This document shows, one piece after another, positions 9,594-18,302 of a DNA stretch of 64,000 nt. Position numbers and translations under genes: made by a program. The stretch's first letter is position 1, and every line of letters starts with the position of its first letter. Under the pieces are notes generated by a model. That model saw nothing but the letters and a program-made list of their open reading frames with translations, was not told the origin of the DNA and made no database searches. Source of the stretch: Nocardioides campestrisoli (GTDB taxonomy: Bacteria > Actinomycetota > Actinomycetes > Propionibacteriales > Nocardioidaceae); the NCBI RefSeq assembly GCF_013624435.2, contig NZ_CP061768.1, forward strand, positions 2,694,001 to 2,758,000, read 5' to 3'.

Positions 9594-9740
9594 TCAGCTG
9601 TGCTCGCGTCCCGCGCCGAAGGCGAGCAGAGCACCCAGCAGCCCGAGCAGGATCACCAGGGTCACGACCCCGATCCAGATGGGGTTGATGCCGGGCTCGC
9701 CGTGCTCGGACGCGGCCATGATCAGGTCGTTCAAGAACAT
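9594..9740 (-). CDS. 48-aa single-pass membrane protein upstream of nadD
   Basis: This small ORF begins [19 protein letters not shown] and continues into one hydrophobic helix (about residues 22-42, [21 protein letters not shown]) followed by GAGREHS. It ends 2 bases before the nadD GTG, so it is probably the first gene of the nadD-rsfS-phosphatase unit. An N-out short segment, one helix and a short charged tail are predicted. I do not recognise a family. Coding potential is supported by the clean helix and the tight spacing rather than by homology. Confidence 0.65.
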   Translation of the reverse strand: MFLNDLIMAASEHGEPGINPIWIGVVTLVILLGLLGALLAFGAGREHS

Positions 9741-9773
9741 GGCGGCGATCCTACCGTCCCCGGTTCCGGGCCG

Positions 9774-11036
9774 TCACCGCACGTGCCCCGCGCCGGTCAC
9801 CACGTACTTGGTCGAGGTCATCTCCGGCAGCCCCATGGGCCCCCGGGCGTGCAGCTTCTGGGTGCTGATGCCGATTTCGGCACCGAACCCGAACTCTCCG
9901 CCGTCGGTGAACCGGGTCGAGGCGTTGACCAGCACGGCGGCCGAGTCCACCCGGGCCACGAACCTCCGGGACGCCTCCAGGTCGTCGGTGACGATCGCGT
10001 CGCTGTGGCCGGTGGAGAACCGGCGGATGTGCTCCACAGCCTCGTCGAGGGAGTCGACCACGCGCGCCGAGATGTCCAGCGACAGGTACTCCGCGGCGTG
10101 GTCCTCGTCGGTCGCGGCCACGACCCCGTCGTGCCCCGCGAACGCCTCGTCCCCGTGGATGGTCACGCCGGCCGCCTGGAGCGCCTCGACCACCCGCGGG
10201 AGGAACTCCCCCGCCACCTCGCGGTGCACCAGCAGCGACTCCGCGGCGTTGCACACGCTGGTGCGGTGCGTCTTGGAGTTCAGCACGATGGCCAGCGCCC
10301 GGTCCAGGTCCGCGGCCCGGTCCACGTAGACGTGGCAGTTGCCGGTCCCCGTCTCGATCACCGGGACCGTGGACTCCTCCACCACCGAGCGGATCAGCCC
10401 GGCGCCGCCCCGAGGGATGAGCACGTCGACCAGGCCACGGGCCCGCATCAGTGCCTTGACGCTGTCGTGGCTCTCCCCCGGCACCAGCTGCACGGAGTCG
10501 GCCGGCAGTCCCTCCTGGGCCAGGGCGTCGCGCAGGACCGCCACGATGGCGGCGTTCGAGGAGCGCGCGCTGGAGGAGCCCCGCAGCAGGACCGCGTTGC
10601 CCGCCTTGAGGCAGATGCCTGCGGCGTCCGCGGTGACGTTGGGCCGCGCCTCGTAGATCATCCCCACCACGCCGAACGGGACCCTGACCTGCCGGAGCTC
10701 CAGGCCGTTGGCCAGCGTGCCGCCGCGCACCACCTCCCCCACCGGGTCGGGCAGCCCCGCGACGTCGCGAAGTCCCTGGGCCATCGCGCCGAGCCGGCCT
10801 CGGTCGAGCCGGAGCCGGTCGACGATGTTGTCCGGCACGCCCTGCGCCCCTGCCCGCGTCACGTCCTCGCCGTTGGCGCTCAGCACCTCGGAGGCTCGCG
10901 CCTCCAGCGCGGCCGCCATGGCGCGGAGCGCCCGGTCCTTGGTCTCCCGGGTGGCCAGGGCCAGGTCGTGGCTCGCTTCGCGGGCGCGCAGCGCCACCTG
11001 GCGGATCTCGTCGTGGATCTCGTCGGCCTTGCTCAT
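9774..11036 (-). CDS. proA: Glutamate-5-semialdehyde dehydrogenase (gamma-glutamyl phosphate reductase)
   Basis: This 420-aa enzyme catalyses the second step of proline synthesis, NADPH-dependent reduction of gamma-glutamyl phosphate. The aldehyde dehydrogenase-type catalytic Cys is C262 in [29 protein letters not shown] (120-135) and [14 protein letters not shown] are family hallmarks. The ATG at 11036 begins [20 protein letters not shown], which matches the usual N-terminus; the open frame upstream is not conserved-looking. proB is not adjacent. The gene is divergent from the lysyl oxidase-like gene. Confidence 0.97.
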   Translation of the reverse strand: MSKADEIHDEIRQVALRAREASHDLALATRETKDRALRAMAAALEARASEVLSANGEDVTRAGAQGVPDNIVDRLRLDRGRLGAMAQGLRDVAGLPDPVGEVVRGGTLANGLELRQVRVPFGVVGMIYEARPNVTADAAGICLKAGNAVLLRGSSSARSSNAAIVAVLRDALAQEGLPADSVQLVPGESHDSVKALMRARGLVDVLIPRGGAGLIRSVVEESTVPVIETGTGNCHVYVDRAADLDRALAIVLNSKTHRTSVCNAAESLLVHREVAGEFLPRVVEALQAAGVTIHGDEAFAGHDGVVAATDEDHAAEYLSLDISARVVDSLDEAVEHIRRFSTGHSDAIVTDDLEASRRFVARVDSAAVLVNASTRFTDGGEFGFGAEIGISTQKLHARGPMGLPEMTSTKYVVTGAGHVR

Positions 11037-11140
11037 GGCGCTCAGCCTAGGACCGCCGCCATGATGAGCGGACCGGCACCTGCCGGCGGCGGACACCGGG
11101 CGAACCGTCCCGGCGCGCGCCTCAGCGATCAGGGGAACGA

Positions 11141-12664
11141 ATGAGGACGACGATGCGGCGACGACTGACCGCGCTGGGCACGGCCCTGGCCGGCTGCGCC
11201 GTGGTGCTGCTGGCACCTGGCGGCACCGCCACGGCCGGCGCGGGCGCCGACGGGGCGAGGGACGAGGGCGGCACCGCCCGGCAGGGCGTGGAGCAGGAGC
11301 CGCCGTTCCGTCTGTGGATCCCGCGCAGGCTCAGCGCCACCGCGGAAGGGCCGGGCGGCCGGGTGTGGCTGGACCTGGGCGTCCGCGCGGTCGCGGGCGC
11401 GCACCCGGTCGAGGTACGCAGCCACCGGGCGGACTGGAAGTCGCCGCTCACCGGCACGTGGAGCGCCGGCCCGCTCGGCGGCACCCTGCCGCCGGGACTG
11501 CAGCGGGACTTCAGCGGCCTGACGAACTTCCTCAAGGTCGAGTACCGGGACCGCCGCGGCCGGGTGGTGAAGACCCGCCGGATGGACGTCTGCTTCAACA
11601 ACGGGGGCGAACGAGCCCGCCCGGACGCCCCGGCCACGTCGCCCTACCCCTTCGGCTGCCCGATGAACGCGTTCACGGTCGGGTCCGTGCAAGGGATCCA
11701 GGCAGGCTGGGCGGCCCCGCTGGCCTGGGACTTCCGGCCACTGCGCCTGTCCCCGGGACGGTACGACGTGGGCGTGCAGGTCAACCCGCGCTGGGCGGAC
11801 GCCTTCGGGCTCGCCGCGGAGGATCGCTCCCTGTCCACGAGGCTGACCGTCACCCAGGCGGACGGGCACACGCACCGCCACGGCGACGCACCGAGGCGGG
11901 CGATTTCCCCGGGCGTCGGCAAGCTCCTCGCGGGGCCGGCCGCCTCGGCGCCGACCACCGAGTCGGCCGGACGGGCCGACGGCCCGCGGCCGGACCTGCG
12001 CTCGCTGCCCGCCTTCGGGATCGAGCTGAACGCCAAGAGCACCCACCTCCGGTTCTCCGCCACGGTGTGGAACGCCGGGGACTCCCCGCTGGTCGTCGAC
12101 GGCTTCCGGCGGGGCCGGGGTGACGTGATGGACGCCTACCAGTACTTCTTCGACCCTGAGGGCGAGCAGGTCGGGCACCAGGTGGTCGGGGAGATGCTCT
12201 TCCACGGCGCCAACCACCAGCACTGGCACTTCCAGGACTTCGCGCGCTACCGGCTGCTGCGGGCCGACGGGTCGCAGGCCGCCACCTCCGGCAAGGTCTC
12301 CTTCTGCCTGGCCAACACCGACGCGATCGACTACACCGTGCCGGGCGCCGACTGGCAGCCCGAGGGCACTGACCTCAGCACCGCGTGCGGCGACCCGGGC
12401 TCCCTGGCCATCCGCGAGGTCCTGGCCTCGGGCTCGGGCGACACCTACGCCCAGTTCCGGGCCGGCCAGGCGTTCCGGATCGAGGACCTGCCCAACGGCT
12501 GGTACTGGATCGCGGTCGAGGCGAACCCGTCGGGCCGGCTGGTGGAGCACGACACCACCGACAACGTGAGCCTGCGCCGACTGCACCTGGGCGGACGTCC
12601 GGGCGCCCGGACGGTCAAGGTGCCCCCGGTCGGGCAGGTCCGGGAGGAGGCCACGACCCCCTGA
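11141..12664 (+). CDS. Secreted lysyl oxidase-like copper protein
   Basis: A 507-aa exported protein with an N-terminal signal peptide ([20 protein letters not shown]..., cleavage near residue 32). The C-terminal half carries the lysyl oxidase copper-talon motif, [11 protein letters not shown] with His359, His361 and His363, then DFARYRLL and the downstream [18 protein letters not shown]. The end ([24 protein letters not shown]) is also typical. Family enzymes oxidatively deaminate lysine side chains to aldehydes. The N-terminal half (about 60-260) is not recognisable and may be a binding domain. A Lys-Tyr quinone cofactor cannot be confirmed. ATG at 11141 follows AGGGGAA. A strong terminator follows. 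Confidence 0.82.
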   Translation: MRTTMRRRLTALGTALAGCAVVLLAPGGTATAGAGADGARDEGGTARQGVEQEPPFRLWIPRRLSATAEGPGGRVWLDLGVRAVAGAHPVEVRSHRADWKSPLTGTWSAGPLGGTLPPGLQRDFSGLTNFLKVEYRDRRGRVVKTRRMDVCFNNGGERARPDAPATSPYPFGCPMNAFTVGSVQGIQAGWAAPLAWDFRPLRLSPGRYDVGVQVNPRWADAFGLAAEDRSLSTRLTVTQADGHTHRHGDAPRRAISPGVGKLLAGPAASAPTTESAGRADGPRPDLRSLPAFGIELNAKSTHLRFSATVWNAGDSPLVVDGFRRGRGDVMDAYQYFFDPEGEQVGHQVVGEMLFHGANHQHWHFQDFARYRLLRADGSQAATSGKVSFCLANTDAIDYTVPGADWQPEGTDLSTACGDPGSLAIREVLASGSGDTYAQFRAGQAFRIEDLPNGWYWIAVEANPSGRLVEHDTTDNVSLRRLHLGGRPGARTVKVPPVGQVREEATTP

Positions 12665-12686
12665 GGTCCACAGTCCCCGGAACGGC

Positions 12687-12722
12687 ACGACGCCCCGCCA
12701 CCCGAAGGTGGCGGGGCGTCGT
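12687..12722. terminator. Bidirectional terminator between lysyl oxidase-like gene and etfA
   Basis: A perfect 16-bp stem, ACGACGCCCCGCCACC and its complement, closes on the tetraloop CGAA. It sits between two convergent genes and can serve both. Confidence 0.88.
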
Positions 12723-12740
12723 ACGTCGAGCGTCTGGTGC

Positions 12741-13694
12741 TCAGCCCTTGCGGGCGTTGATCTGCTCGGTGGCCGCCGGGAGGACCGAGTGCAGGTCGCC
12801 CACGACACCGAAGTCGACCAGCTCGAAGAGGGGGGCCTCCTCGTCCTTGTTGACCGCCACGATGGTCTTGGAGGTCTGCATGCCGGCGCGGTGCTGGATC
12901 GCCCCGGAGATGCCGGCCGCCACGTAGAGCTGCGGCGAGACGGTCTTGCCGGTCTGGCCCACCTGGAAGGTGTGCGGCTTCCAGCCGGAGTCGACGGCGG
13001 CACGCGAGGCGCCGACCGCTGCACCGAGAGCGTCGGCGAAGTTCTCCACCGGCTCGAAGTCGCCACCGGTGCCACGACCACCGGAGACCACGATCGCGGC
13101 CTCGGTGAGCTCGGGGCGGCCGGTCGCCTGCCGCGGCTGCGAGGCCACGATCTGGGCGGACTTGGCGGCGTCGGAGATCGTCGCGGCGAACTCCTCGACC
13201 GCGCCGGCGCCGGCCTTCTCCTCGGGAGCGGCTGAGTTCGGCTTCACCGTGATGATGGGCGTGCCCTTGGTGACCTTCGCGGTCACGGTGTAGTTGCCCG
13301 CGAAGACCGACTGGGTGGTGACCGGGCCCTCCTGGACGTCGACGGCGTCGGTGATCAGCCCGGACTGGGTCTTGATCGCCAGGCGAGCCGCCACCTCCTT
13401 GCCCTCGACGGTGGACGGGATCAGCACCGCGGCAGGCGAGGTCTTCTCGACCAGCTGCTGCAGGGCCTCGGCCTTCGGCGCGACGAGGTAGCCCTTGATC
13501 TGGGCGTCGTCGACGACGTAGACCTTCTCCGCACCGAACTTCTTGACCGCCTCGGCGACCTGGGCACCCTGGTCGGCGCTGCCGATGAAGACCGCGGACG
13601 GCTCACCGAGGCGCGCGGCGAGGGTGAGCAGCTCGTAGGTCGGCTTCTTGACCGCACCGTCGACGTGGTCGACGACAACGAGAACTTCAGACAT
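12741..13694 (-). CDS. etfA: Electron transfer flavoprotein, alpha subunit
   Basis: A 317-aa FAD-binding subunit that takes electrons from acyl-CoA dehydrogenases and passes them to ETF-quinone oxidoreductase. The C-terminal FAD domain shows VSGGRGTGG, then QVGQTGKTVSPQLYVAAGISGAIQHRAGM and TIVAVNKDEEAPLFELVDFGVVGDL, all hallmarks. It starts 11 bases after the etfB stop and forms an operon with it. The partner dehydrogenases are not in the window, but the pathway fits the many acyl-CoA genes nearby. Confidence 0.97.
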   Translation of the reverse strand: MSEVLVVVDHVDGAVKKPTYELLTLAARLGEPSAVFIGSADQGAQVAEAVKKFGAEKVYVVDDAQIKGYLVAPKAEALQQLVEKTSPAAVLIPSTVEGKEVAARLAIKTQSGLITDAVDVQEGPVTTQSVFAGNYTVTAKVTKGTPIITVKPNSAAPEEKAGAGAVEEFAATISDAAKSAQIVASQPRQATGRPELTEAAIVVSGGRGTGGDFEPVENFADALGAAVGASRAAVDSGWKPHTFQVGQTGKTVSPQLYVAAGISGAIQHRAGMQTSKTIVAVNKDEEAPLFELVDFGVVGDLHSVLPAATEQINARKG

Positions 13695-13705
13695 GGCTCA
13701 GCTCC

Positions 13706-14494
13706 TCAGATGAACTTCTTCGAGGCGAGGAAGTCGGTCAGCGCCTTGGCGCCGGAGCCGTCCTCGTCGGTGACGATCTCGCCGGCGGTGCGCGGCGGGC
13801 GGGCGTTGGTCTCCTCGACCGCGGACCAGGCGACGGAGAGGCCGACCTCGCCGGCGTCGACACCCAGGTCGCTCAGGTTGAACGTCTCGAGCGGCTTCTT
13901 CTTGGCCGCCATGATCCCCTTGAAGGACGGGTAGCGAGCCTCGCCGGACTGGTCGGTCACCGAGAGCACCAGCGGCATGGTGCCGCCGATCACCTCGGTG
14001 GCGGAGTCGCCGTCGCGCTTGATCCGCACCTGGTCGCCCTGGGTCTCCACGACGGAGGCCTGGGTCACCTGCGGGAGGTTGAGCCGCTCGGCCAGCATGG
14101 CCGGCACGACGCTCATCGCGCCGTCGGTGGAGGCCATGCCGCACATGACGAGGTCGGCGGGGCCGATCTTCTCGACGGCCTTGGCCAGCACCAGCGAGGT
14201 GGCGATGGCGTCGGATCCGGCGATCGCGTCGTCGACCACGTGGACGCCCTTGTCGGCGCCCATCTGGAGAGCCTTGCGGACCGCGTCGACCGCCTTCTCC
14301 GGGCCGACGCAGAGCGCCGTGACCTCGACGTCGTCGCCGGCCTTCTCCTTGATCTGAAGGGCCTGCTCGACGGCGTACTCGTCGAGCTCGGACAGCAGAC
14401 CGTCGACGCCCACGCGGTCGACGGTGTTGTCGCCCTCGAAGTGGCGGTCAGCGGTTGCATCGGGGACGTATTTCACACAGACAACAATGTTCAT
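13706..14494 (-). CDS. etfB: Electron transfer flavoprotein, beta subunit
   Basis: A 262-aa AMP-binding subunit of ETF. It starts MNIVVCVKYVPDATADR and contains LSELDEYAVEQALQ and the ETF-beta signature region VIGGTMPLVLSVTDQSGEARYPSFKGIMAAKKKP. It is the first gene of the etfBA unit. The ATG at 14494 is the family start; the upstream in-frame extension is not conserved-looking. The 140-base upstream gap contains the terminator of the neighbouring secreted-protein gene. Confidence 0.97.
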   Translation of the reverse strand: MNIVVCVKYVPDATADRHFEGDNTVDRVGVDGLLSELDEYAVEQALQIKEKAGDDVEVTALCVGPEKAVDAVRKALQMGADKGVHVVDDAIAGSDAIATSLVLAKAVEKIGPADLVMCGMASTDGAMSVVPAMLAERLNLPQVTQASVVETQGDQVRIKRDGDSATEVIGGTMPLVLSVTDQSGEARYPSFKGIMAAKKKPLETFNLSDLGVDAGEVGLSVAWSAVEETNARPPRTAGEIVTDEDGSGAKALTDFLASKKFI

Positions 14495-14554
14495 GGTGTG
14501 TGGCCCGGGGGCCCCTCCTGTGCACTCGAATGTGTTCGCGAGGTTACCAAGCAC

Positions 14555-14592
14555 GAGACCCCACCGTGGACGGAGGTCCACGATGGGGTCTC
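14555..14592 (-). terminator. Terminator of the Pro-Thr-linked secreted protein gene
   Basis: GAGACCCCACCGTGGA pairs with TCCACGATGGGGTCTC (one mismatch) around CGGAGG. It starts about 43 bases after the stop codon of the upstream minus-strand gene and precedes etfB. Confidence 0.75.
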
Positions 14593-14634
14593 TCACACCG
14601 CATCTCGGGGCGGTGTCGCTCCTTCAGGTGCTGA

Positions 14635-15732
14635 TCAGCACTTGAAGATCTTGCAGCCGATCTTCTTCAGGAGCTTGAGCAGGTTGGCGAAGAAGTCACC
14701 GATCGGGTCGGGCGTCGGGGTCGGGGTGACCGTCGGGGTCGGCGTCGGGGTCGGCGTCGGCGTCACCGTGGGGGTGGGGGTCGGCGTCGGGGTCGGCGTC
14801 GGCGTCACCGTGGGGGTGGGGGTCGGCGTCGGCGTGGGGGTCGGCGTCGGGGTCGGCGTCGGCGTCGGGGTAGGCGTCGGGGTCGGCGTGGGGGTCACGG
14901 TGCCCTGGTAGGACGCGGTGCCGCTGCTGGCCTTGTAGCCCTCGGCGTTGGCCGGCTTGAAGTTGGCGGTCACGGTGTAGGACCCGGCCGGCAGGTCGGG
15001 CAGGGTCGCGGTGGCCTTGCCGCCGGAGACCGTGCCGTTGACGGTCTGACCGTTGACCACGAAGTCCACCGAGCCGGCGGGGGTGCCGCCGTTGGAGGTG
15101 ATGGTGGCGGTGGCGGTCTTGCCGGCGATCGCCAGCGCGGTCGTGGTGGTGGCCTGGACCACCTCAACGGTGTCGATGGTCATGTTCTGACCGGGCTGCG
15201 GCTCGCAGGGCACCGGGGTGCCGCTGCCGATCGACAGCTCGGTGCCGTCCGCCTTCAGGTAACGCAGGGTCGAGGTGTAGCGGACCAGCGCGAGGGTGTT
15301 CGCACCCAGCTTGCTGGCGGTGAAGTCGGCGCCCTTGCCCGCGGCGTTGACGACCAGCGCGCCGGCGGTGCCCACCTGGGTGGTCGGCACGTTGACGGTC
15401 GTCGTCAGCGGGCTGCCGTTCAGGGTGGACTCGCTCACGGAGGTCCCCTGCACGGTGGTCGCACCGAGAAGACGGAGCAGCTGGACGGTGTTCTCCGGCA
15501 CGGTCACCTTGGAGGTGACGTTGACCGGCACGGTCTTGCCGAACGGCACCGAGGCGGGCAGGTCGGTGTCGGTGACGTTGGTGAACACCGAGGCACCGGC
15601 CGCGGTCTGGCAGTCGAACCTGAGCTCGGCACTCACGGCGGTGGCGCTGGGCGCGAACGCGACCAGTCCGGCCGTGGTGATGGCTGCCGAGGCAGCCAGC
15701 GCCATGGGGCGCTTGAAGGAACGGTTCCGCAT
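14635..15732 (-). CDS. Secreted Ig-like protein with Pro-Thr linker and cationic C-terminal tail
   Basis: A 365-aa exported protein. Residues 1-33 form a signal peptide. Residues 35-190 form a domain with two Cys (41 and 176) shared with the neighbouring secreted protein, resembling DUF6801-type surface domains. Residues 192-280 look like a bacterial Ig-like domain ([23 protein letters not shown]). Residues 280-340 are a Pro-Thr (Pro-Val) repeat linker. The last 20 residues, [19 protein letters not shown], are amphipathic and Lys-rich with two Cys. No LPXTG is present. The PT linker suggests the tail is held away from the folded domains, possibly to contact membrane or wall polymers. Function unknown. 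The gene has its own promoter with tandem inverted repeats. Confidence 0.8.
   Translation of the reverse strand: MRNRSFKRPMALAASAAITTAGLVAFAPSATAVSAELRFDCQTAAGASVFTNVTDTDLPASVPFGKTVPVNVTSKVTVPENTVQLLRLLGATTVQGTSVSESTLNGSPLTTTVNVPTTQVGTAGALVVNAAGKGADFTASKLGANTLALVRYTSTLRYLKADGTELSIGSGTPVPCEPQPGQNMTIDTVEVVQATTTTALAIAGKTATATITSNGGTPAGSVDFVVNGQTVNGTVSGGKATATLPDLPAGSYTVTANFKPANAEGYKASSGTASYQGTVTPTPTPTPTPTPTPTPTPTPTPTPTPTPTVTPTPTPTPTPTPTVTPTPTPTPTPTVTPTPTPDPIGDFFANLLKLLKKIGCKIFKC
14704..14897. repeat. Low-complexity tandem repeat coding for Pro-Thr linker
   Basis: A run of GGCGTC/GGGGTC hexamers, with occasional GTCACC units, covers about 195 bases inside the secreted-protein gene and encodes PTPT and VTPT units on the minus strand. 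Repeat number is likely to vary between strains by slippage or recombination in multiples of six bases, keeping frame. Confidence 0.9.
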
Positions 15733-15755
15733 GTGTTTTCCCTCCCAAGGAATCC

Positions 15756-15801
15756 GTTACGAGTCGGTAGGTTACTCGACCGTAACTCGGCTGTGACACT
15801 A
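15756..15801 (-). promoter_or_regulatory. Promoter and tandem inverted repeats of the Pro-Thr-linked protein gene
   Basis: The arms GTTAC-N6-GTAAC form a perfect inverted repeat at 15771-15786, next to a degenerate copy at 15756-15770 (GTTAC-N6-GTAG). A TAGTGT box on the minus strand (15796-15801) lies 9 bases upstream of the repeat. The same geometry is found at the paralog (16936-16965). A regulator binding just after the transcription start is inferred. Confidence 0.6.
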
Positions 15802-15958
15802 GCCACATCGCGCTCCGTTGACGAGACCTCCATCACAGAAATGGACCGATTACCAAAATCTGATGACAAGCGGGCAACGCTCGGTTATGCACCTGAGCGC
15901 GCCGCCACGACGTCGTCAGGGGCTCGGCCGCACCGTCCGATGCCGTCGGGAAAGCAGC

Positions 15959-15992
15959 AGGCCCCGCCCCCGGAGAACCGGGGACGGGGCCT
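15959..15992 (-). terminator. Terminator of the Lys-rich secreted protein gene
   Basis: On the minus strand AGGCCCCGTCCCCGG and CCGGGGGCGGGGCCT (one mismatch) form a 15-bp stem starting 12 bases after the stop codon, followed by GCTGCTTTCC. Confidence 0.75.
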
Positions 15993-16004
15993 GGATCAGT
16001 CAGA

Positions 16005-16898
16005 TCACTTGATCTTGACGTTGCTCTTCTTCTGCGACTTCTTCGACGCGTCGCTGCCCGTGTACTTCACGGTCAGCTTGTACTTGCCCGGGGCGACCTT
16101 CTTGAAGGCGGCCTTGCCCTTGCCCTTGGCGTTCAGGGTCACGGTGGACTTGAACTTCTTCTTGCCCTTCTTCATCACGACCTTGACGTCGCCGGCGGCG
16201 GCGGTGCCGTCAGCGTTGGCCACGGAGACCTTGACGACGGCCTTCTTGGCCTTCTTCTTGTACGTCGCGGTCGCCTTGGTCTTGGTCGCCTGGACCTCGG
16301 CCGCGGGCGGCGGCGGCGGGGTCGCGCCGTCGGCCACCGTGAAGGTGTCGACGGTGGTGTCGGCGCCCGACACGGCCGTGCAGTCGACCGGGACCTCGGT
16401 GACGGTGCCCGCGTCGTTCTTCAGCGCCAGCGTGGCCGTGAAGCCGGCCAGCTTGATCGCCTTGGTGCCCGCGGTCGCCGCCACGTAGGGGGCGTCGCCC
16501 TTGCCCGCGACCTTGATCTCGAGCGGACCCGAGGTACCCGTGGACTGCGAGAAGGTGGCCGTGGCCGGCGCCGCGGCGCCGTCGATCGTGGTGGCCGTCT
16601 TCGCGGTCCCGGAGACGCTGCTACCCAGGGCGCGGGCCGTCGTCGCGGTCTCCACGGGGACCGTGATGGTGGCGGTGAAGTCGATCGCCGTGCTCGACCC
16701 GGTCGCGACGGTGGCCGGCACGTTCGTGTCGGCAACGGCCGTGAACTGCGAGGTGAGAAGCCCCCCGTACAGGTTGCAGTTGAAGGTGATGGGAGCGCTC
16801 TGGGCGCTGGCCGGGGCCGCGAAGGCGGCCAGGCCGGTGACTGCGACGGCGGCGGACGCGCCGGCGGCGAGGGTGCGGCGAATAACAGACTGGTGCAT
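16005..16898 (-). CDS. Secreted Lys-rich Ig-like protein, paralog of the Pro-Thr-linked protein
   Basis: A 297-aa exported protein. Residues 1-34 are a signal peptide ending APASAQSA. Residues 36-190 align with the same region of the downstream paralog, including Cys41 and Cys173, the TVP segment and a closing T-[IV]-D-T-[FV]-[TE]-V. A PPPPP linker (194-198) leads to an Ig-like domain (203-297) that is strongly Lys-rich (KKKAKKAVVKV, KKGKKKFK, KKSQKKSNVKIK). The basic domain suggests binding to anionic wall polymers or polysaccharide, but this is inference. The ATG at 16898 follows GGGAGG; the upstream in-frame extension has no signal-peptide logic. It has its own promoter/inverted repeat and terminator. 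Confidence 0.8.
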   Translation of the reverse strand: MHQSVIRRTLAAGASAAVAVTGLAAFAAPASAQSAPITFNCNLYGGLLTSQFTAVADTNVPATVATGSSTAIDFTATITVPVETATTARALGSSVSGTAKTATTIDGAAAPATATFSQSTGTSGPLEIKVAGKGDAPYVAATAGTKAIKLAGFTATLALKNDAGTVTEVPVDCTAVSGADTTVDTFTVADGATPPPPPAAEVQATKTKATATYKKKAKKAVVKVSVANADGTAAAGDVKVVMKKGKKKFKSTVTLNAKGKGKAAFKKVAPGKYKLTVKYTGSDASKKSQKKSNVKIK

Positions 16899-16935
16899 GT
16901 GGGTGCCTCCCAAAGGCGTTGAGGACGGGAGTCCG

Positions 16936-16965
16936 GTTACCCTCCCGTAACTTCGGGTGACTCTA
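16936..16965 (-). promoter_or_regulatory. Promoter and inverted repeat of the Lys-rich secreted protein gene
   Basis: A perfect inverted repeat GTTAC-N6-GTAAC lies at 16936-16951. A TAGAGT box on the minus strand (16960-16965) sits 8 bases upstream. The TAGWGTCAC, AGTTACGG and GTAACC elements are shared in order and spacing with the paralog promoter. Confidence 0.6.
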
Positions 16966-17061
16966 ATCACGCATGGGCCCGTTGCCAAACGTGGCGCGCG
17001 TCACGGGACCAAGGTCCTCAGAAAAGGACTCTCGGCCGCCGACCCCGGGCTCCCGGCCACC

Positions 17062-17391
17062 TCATCGGCTGAGCAGACCGTCCAGCAGTCGGCCCAGCAG
17101 CAGCCACACGGCGGCGGCCAGGCCCCAGTTGACCAGGGCGTTCTTGACCGCCGCGTCCTCCCCGGTGAACTGCACCACCCCGGAGCCGGCGTCGAAGACC
17201 GCCAGGTCGACCATGGCGGCCCCCGACGTCACGGCGTCCACCAGGACGAGGCGCTGGTCCGCCTCGAGGGCGACCAGCAACGCGCCGAGGGCCAGGACCA
17301 GCGCACAGGTCGCGCACACCAGCCAGACCAGCAGGCCCAGCCGCTGACGCACCCGTGGGACGCGCCGGTCCAGCCCGTTGCCCTCGGTCAC
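17062..17391 (-). CDS. Hypothetical two-helix membrane protein
   Basis: A 109-aa protein with a first hydrophobic helix (about residues 18-40, LGLLVWLVCATCALVLALGALLV), a loop of about 45 residues and a second helix (about 86-104, LVNWGLAAAVWLLLGRLLDGL). The loop lies presumably on the outer face. The GTG at 17391 follows GAGGAA and is 21 bases after the enoyl-CoA hydratase stop, so the two are probably cotranscribed. I do not recognise the family. Confidence 0.7.
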   Translation of the reverse strand: MTEGNGLDRRVPRVRQRLGLLVWLVCATCALVLALGALLVALEADQRLVLVDAVTSGAAMVDLAVFDAGSGVVQFTGEDAAVKNALVNWGLAAAVWLLLGRLLDGLLSR

Positions 17392-17412
17392 GCGGGTTCC
17401 TCTCGTCGGTCC

Positions 17413-18192
17413 TCAGCGGCCGACGAACTCGGCCTTGCCCGGACCACGCTCAACGAAGGACCCCATGCCGAGGCTACGGTCCTCGGTCGCGAAGAGGGCG
17501 GCGAACTGCTGGCGCTCGATCTCCAGCCCGGTCTCCAGGTCGACCTCGAGCCCTCGGTCGATGCTCTCCTTGGCGGCGCGCAGCGCGAAGGTCGCGCCCT
17601 TCGAGAACTGGGAGGCCCACGCGACGGCCTCGGCGTACACCTGGTCCGCGGGGACCAGGCGGTCGACCAGCCCGATCGCCAGGGCCTCGTCCGCGTTGAC
17701 GAACCGCCCGGTGAAGATCAGGTCCTTCGCCTTGGCCGGACCCACCAGACGGGCGAGCCGCTGCGTGCCCCCGGCGCCGGGGATGATCCCGAGCAGGATC
17801 TCGGGCTGACCCAGGACCGCGTTGTCGGCGGCGAACCGCACGTCGGCACAGAGCGCGAGCTCGCACCCGCCGCCCAGCGCATAGCCGGTGATGGCGGCCA
17901 CGACAGGCTTCGGGATCCGCGCCACGGCGGAGATCGCCGACTGCAGGCCGCCGGAGCGCTTGACCATGTCGGTGTGCGACATCTCGGCCATCTCCTTGAC
18001 GTCGGCGCCGGCGGCGAAGACGCGCTCGCCGCCCCACACCACCACGGCCTTCACGTCGTCGCGGTCGGTCGCCTCCTGGGCAGCCGCACGGATCTCCTCC
18101 TGCACGACCATGTTGAGGGCGTTCATCTTCGGACGGTCCAGCCGGATCGTCCCCACACCGTCGGACACCTCGAGGTTGACGAACTCGCCCAT
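17413..18192 (-). CDS. Enoyl-CoA hydratase/isomerase family protein
   Basis: A 259-aa crotonase-fold enzyme that hydrates trans-2-enoyl-CoA in fatty-acid beta-oxidation. The oxyanion-hole segments are RVFAAGADVKEMA (58-68) and GYALGGGCELALCAD (103-117). The two catalytic glutamates expected in true hydratases are present as E111 and E131, with the correct 20-residue spacing, and GQPEILLGIIPGAGGTQRL is canonical. ATG at 18192 follows GGAGAG. A broad short-chain hydratase role is likely; specificity is not readable. Confidence 0.93.
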   Translation of the reverse strand: MGEFVNLEVSDGVGTIRLDRPKMNALNMVVQEEIRAAAQEATDRDDVKAVVVWGGERVFAAGADVKEMAEMSHTDMVKRSGGLQSAISAVARIPKPVVAAITGYALGGGCELALCADVRFAADNAVLGQPEILLGIIPGAGGTQRLARLVGPAKAKDLIFTGRFVNADEALAIGLVDRLVPADQVYAEAVAWASQFSKGATFALRAAKESIDRGLEVDLETGLEIERQQFAALFATEDRSLGMGSFVERGPGKAEFVGR

Positions 18193-18302
18193 CTGTCTCT
18201 CCGCTCAGTCGTTGTGATCTGCCGTAGTGGCTGCCTTGGTGATCGGTCCCGGGATCGTGTCATCCCGCGCTCCCGCTCCGCGAGACCACCCCATCGGACA
18301 CA

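Noticed and set aside
14700-14900. Regular repeat that might suggest a CRISPR-like or VNTR array
   Set aside because: The units are hexamers in frame with a Pro-Thr linker; there are no spacers and no cas genes.
14750-14911. Plus-strand frame encoding a long Val-Gly repeat
   Set aside because: It is the reverse complement of the Pro-Thr coding repeat; there is no ribosome site or folded domain.
15733-15958. Possible extra gene between the two secreted paralogs
   Set aside because: No frame has a ribosome site and coding pattern; the gap holds the tandem operator, promoter and the neighbouring terminator.
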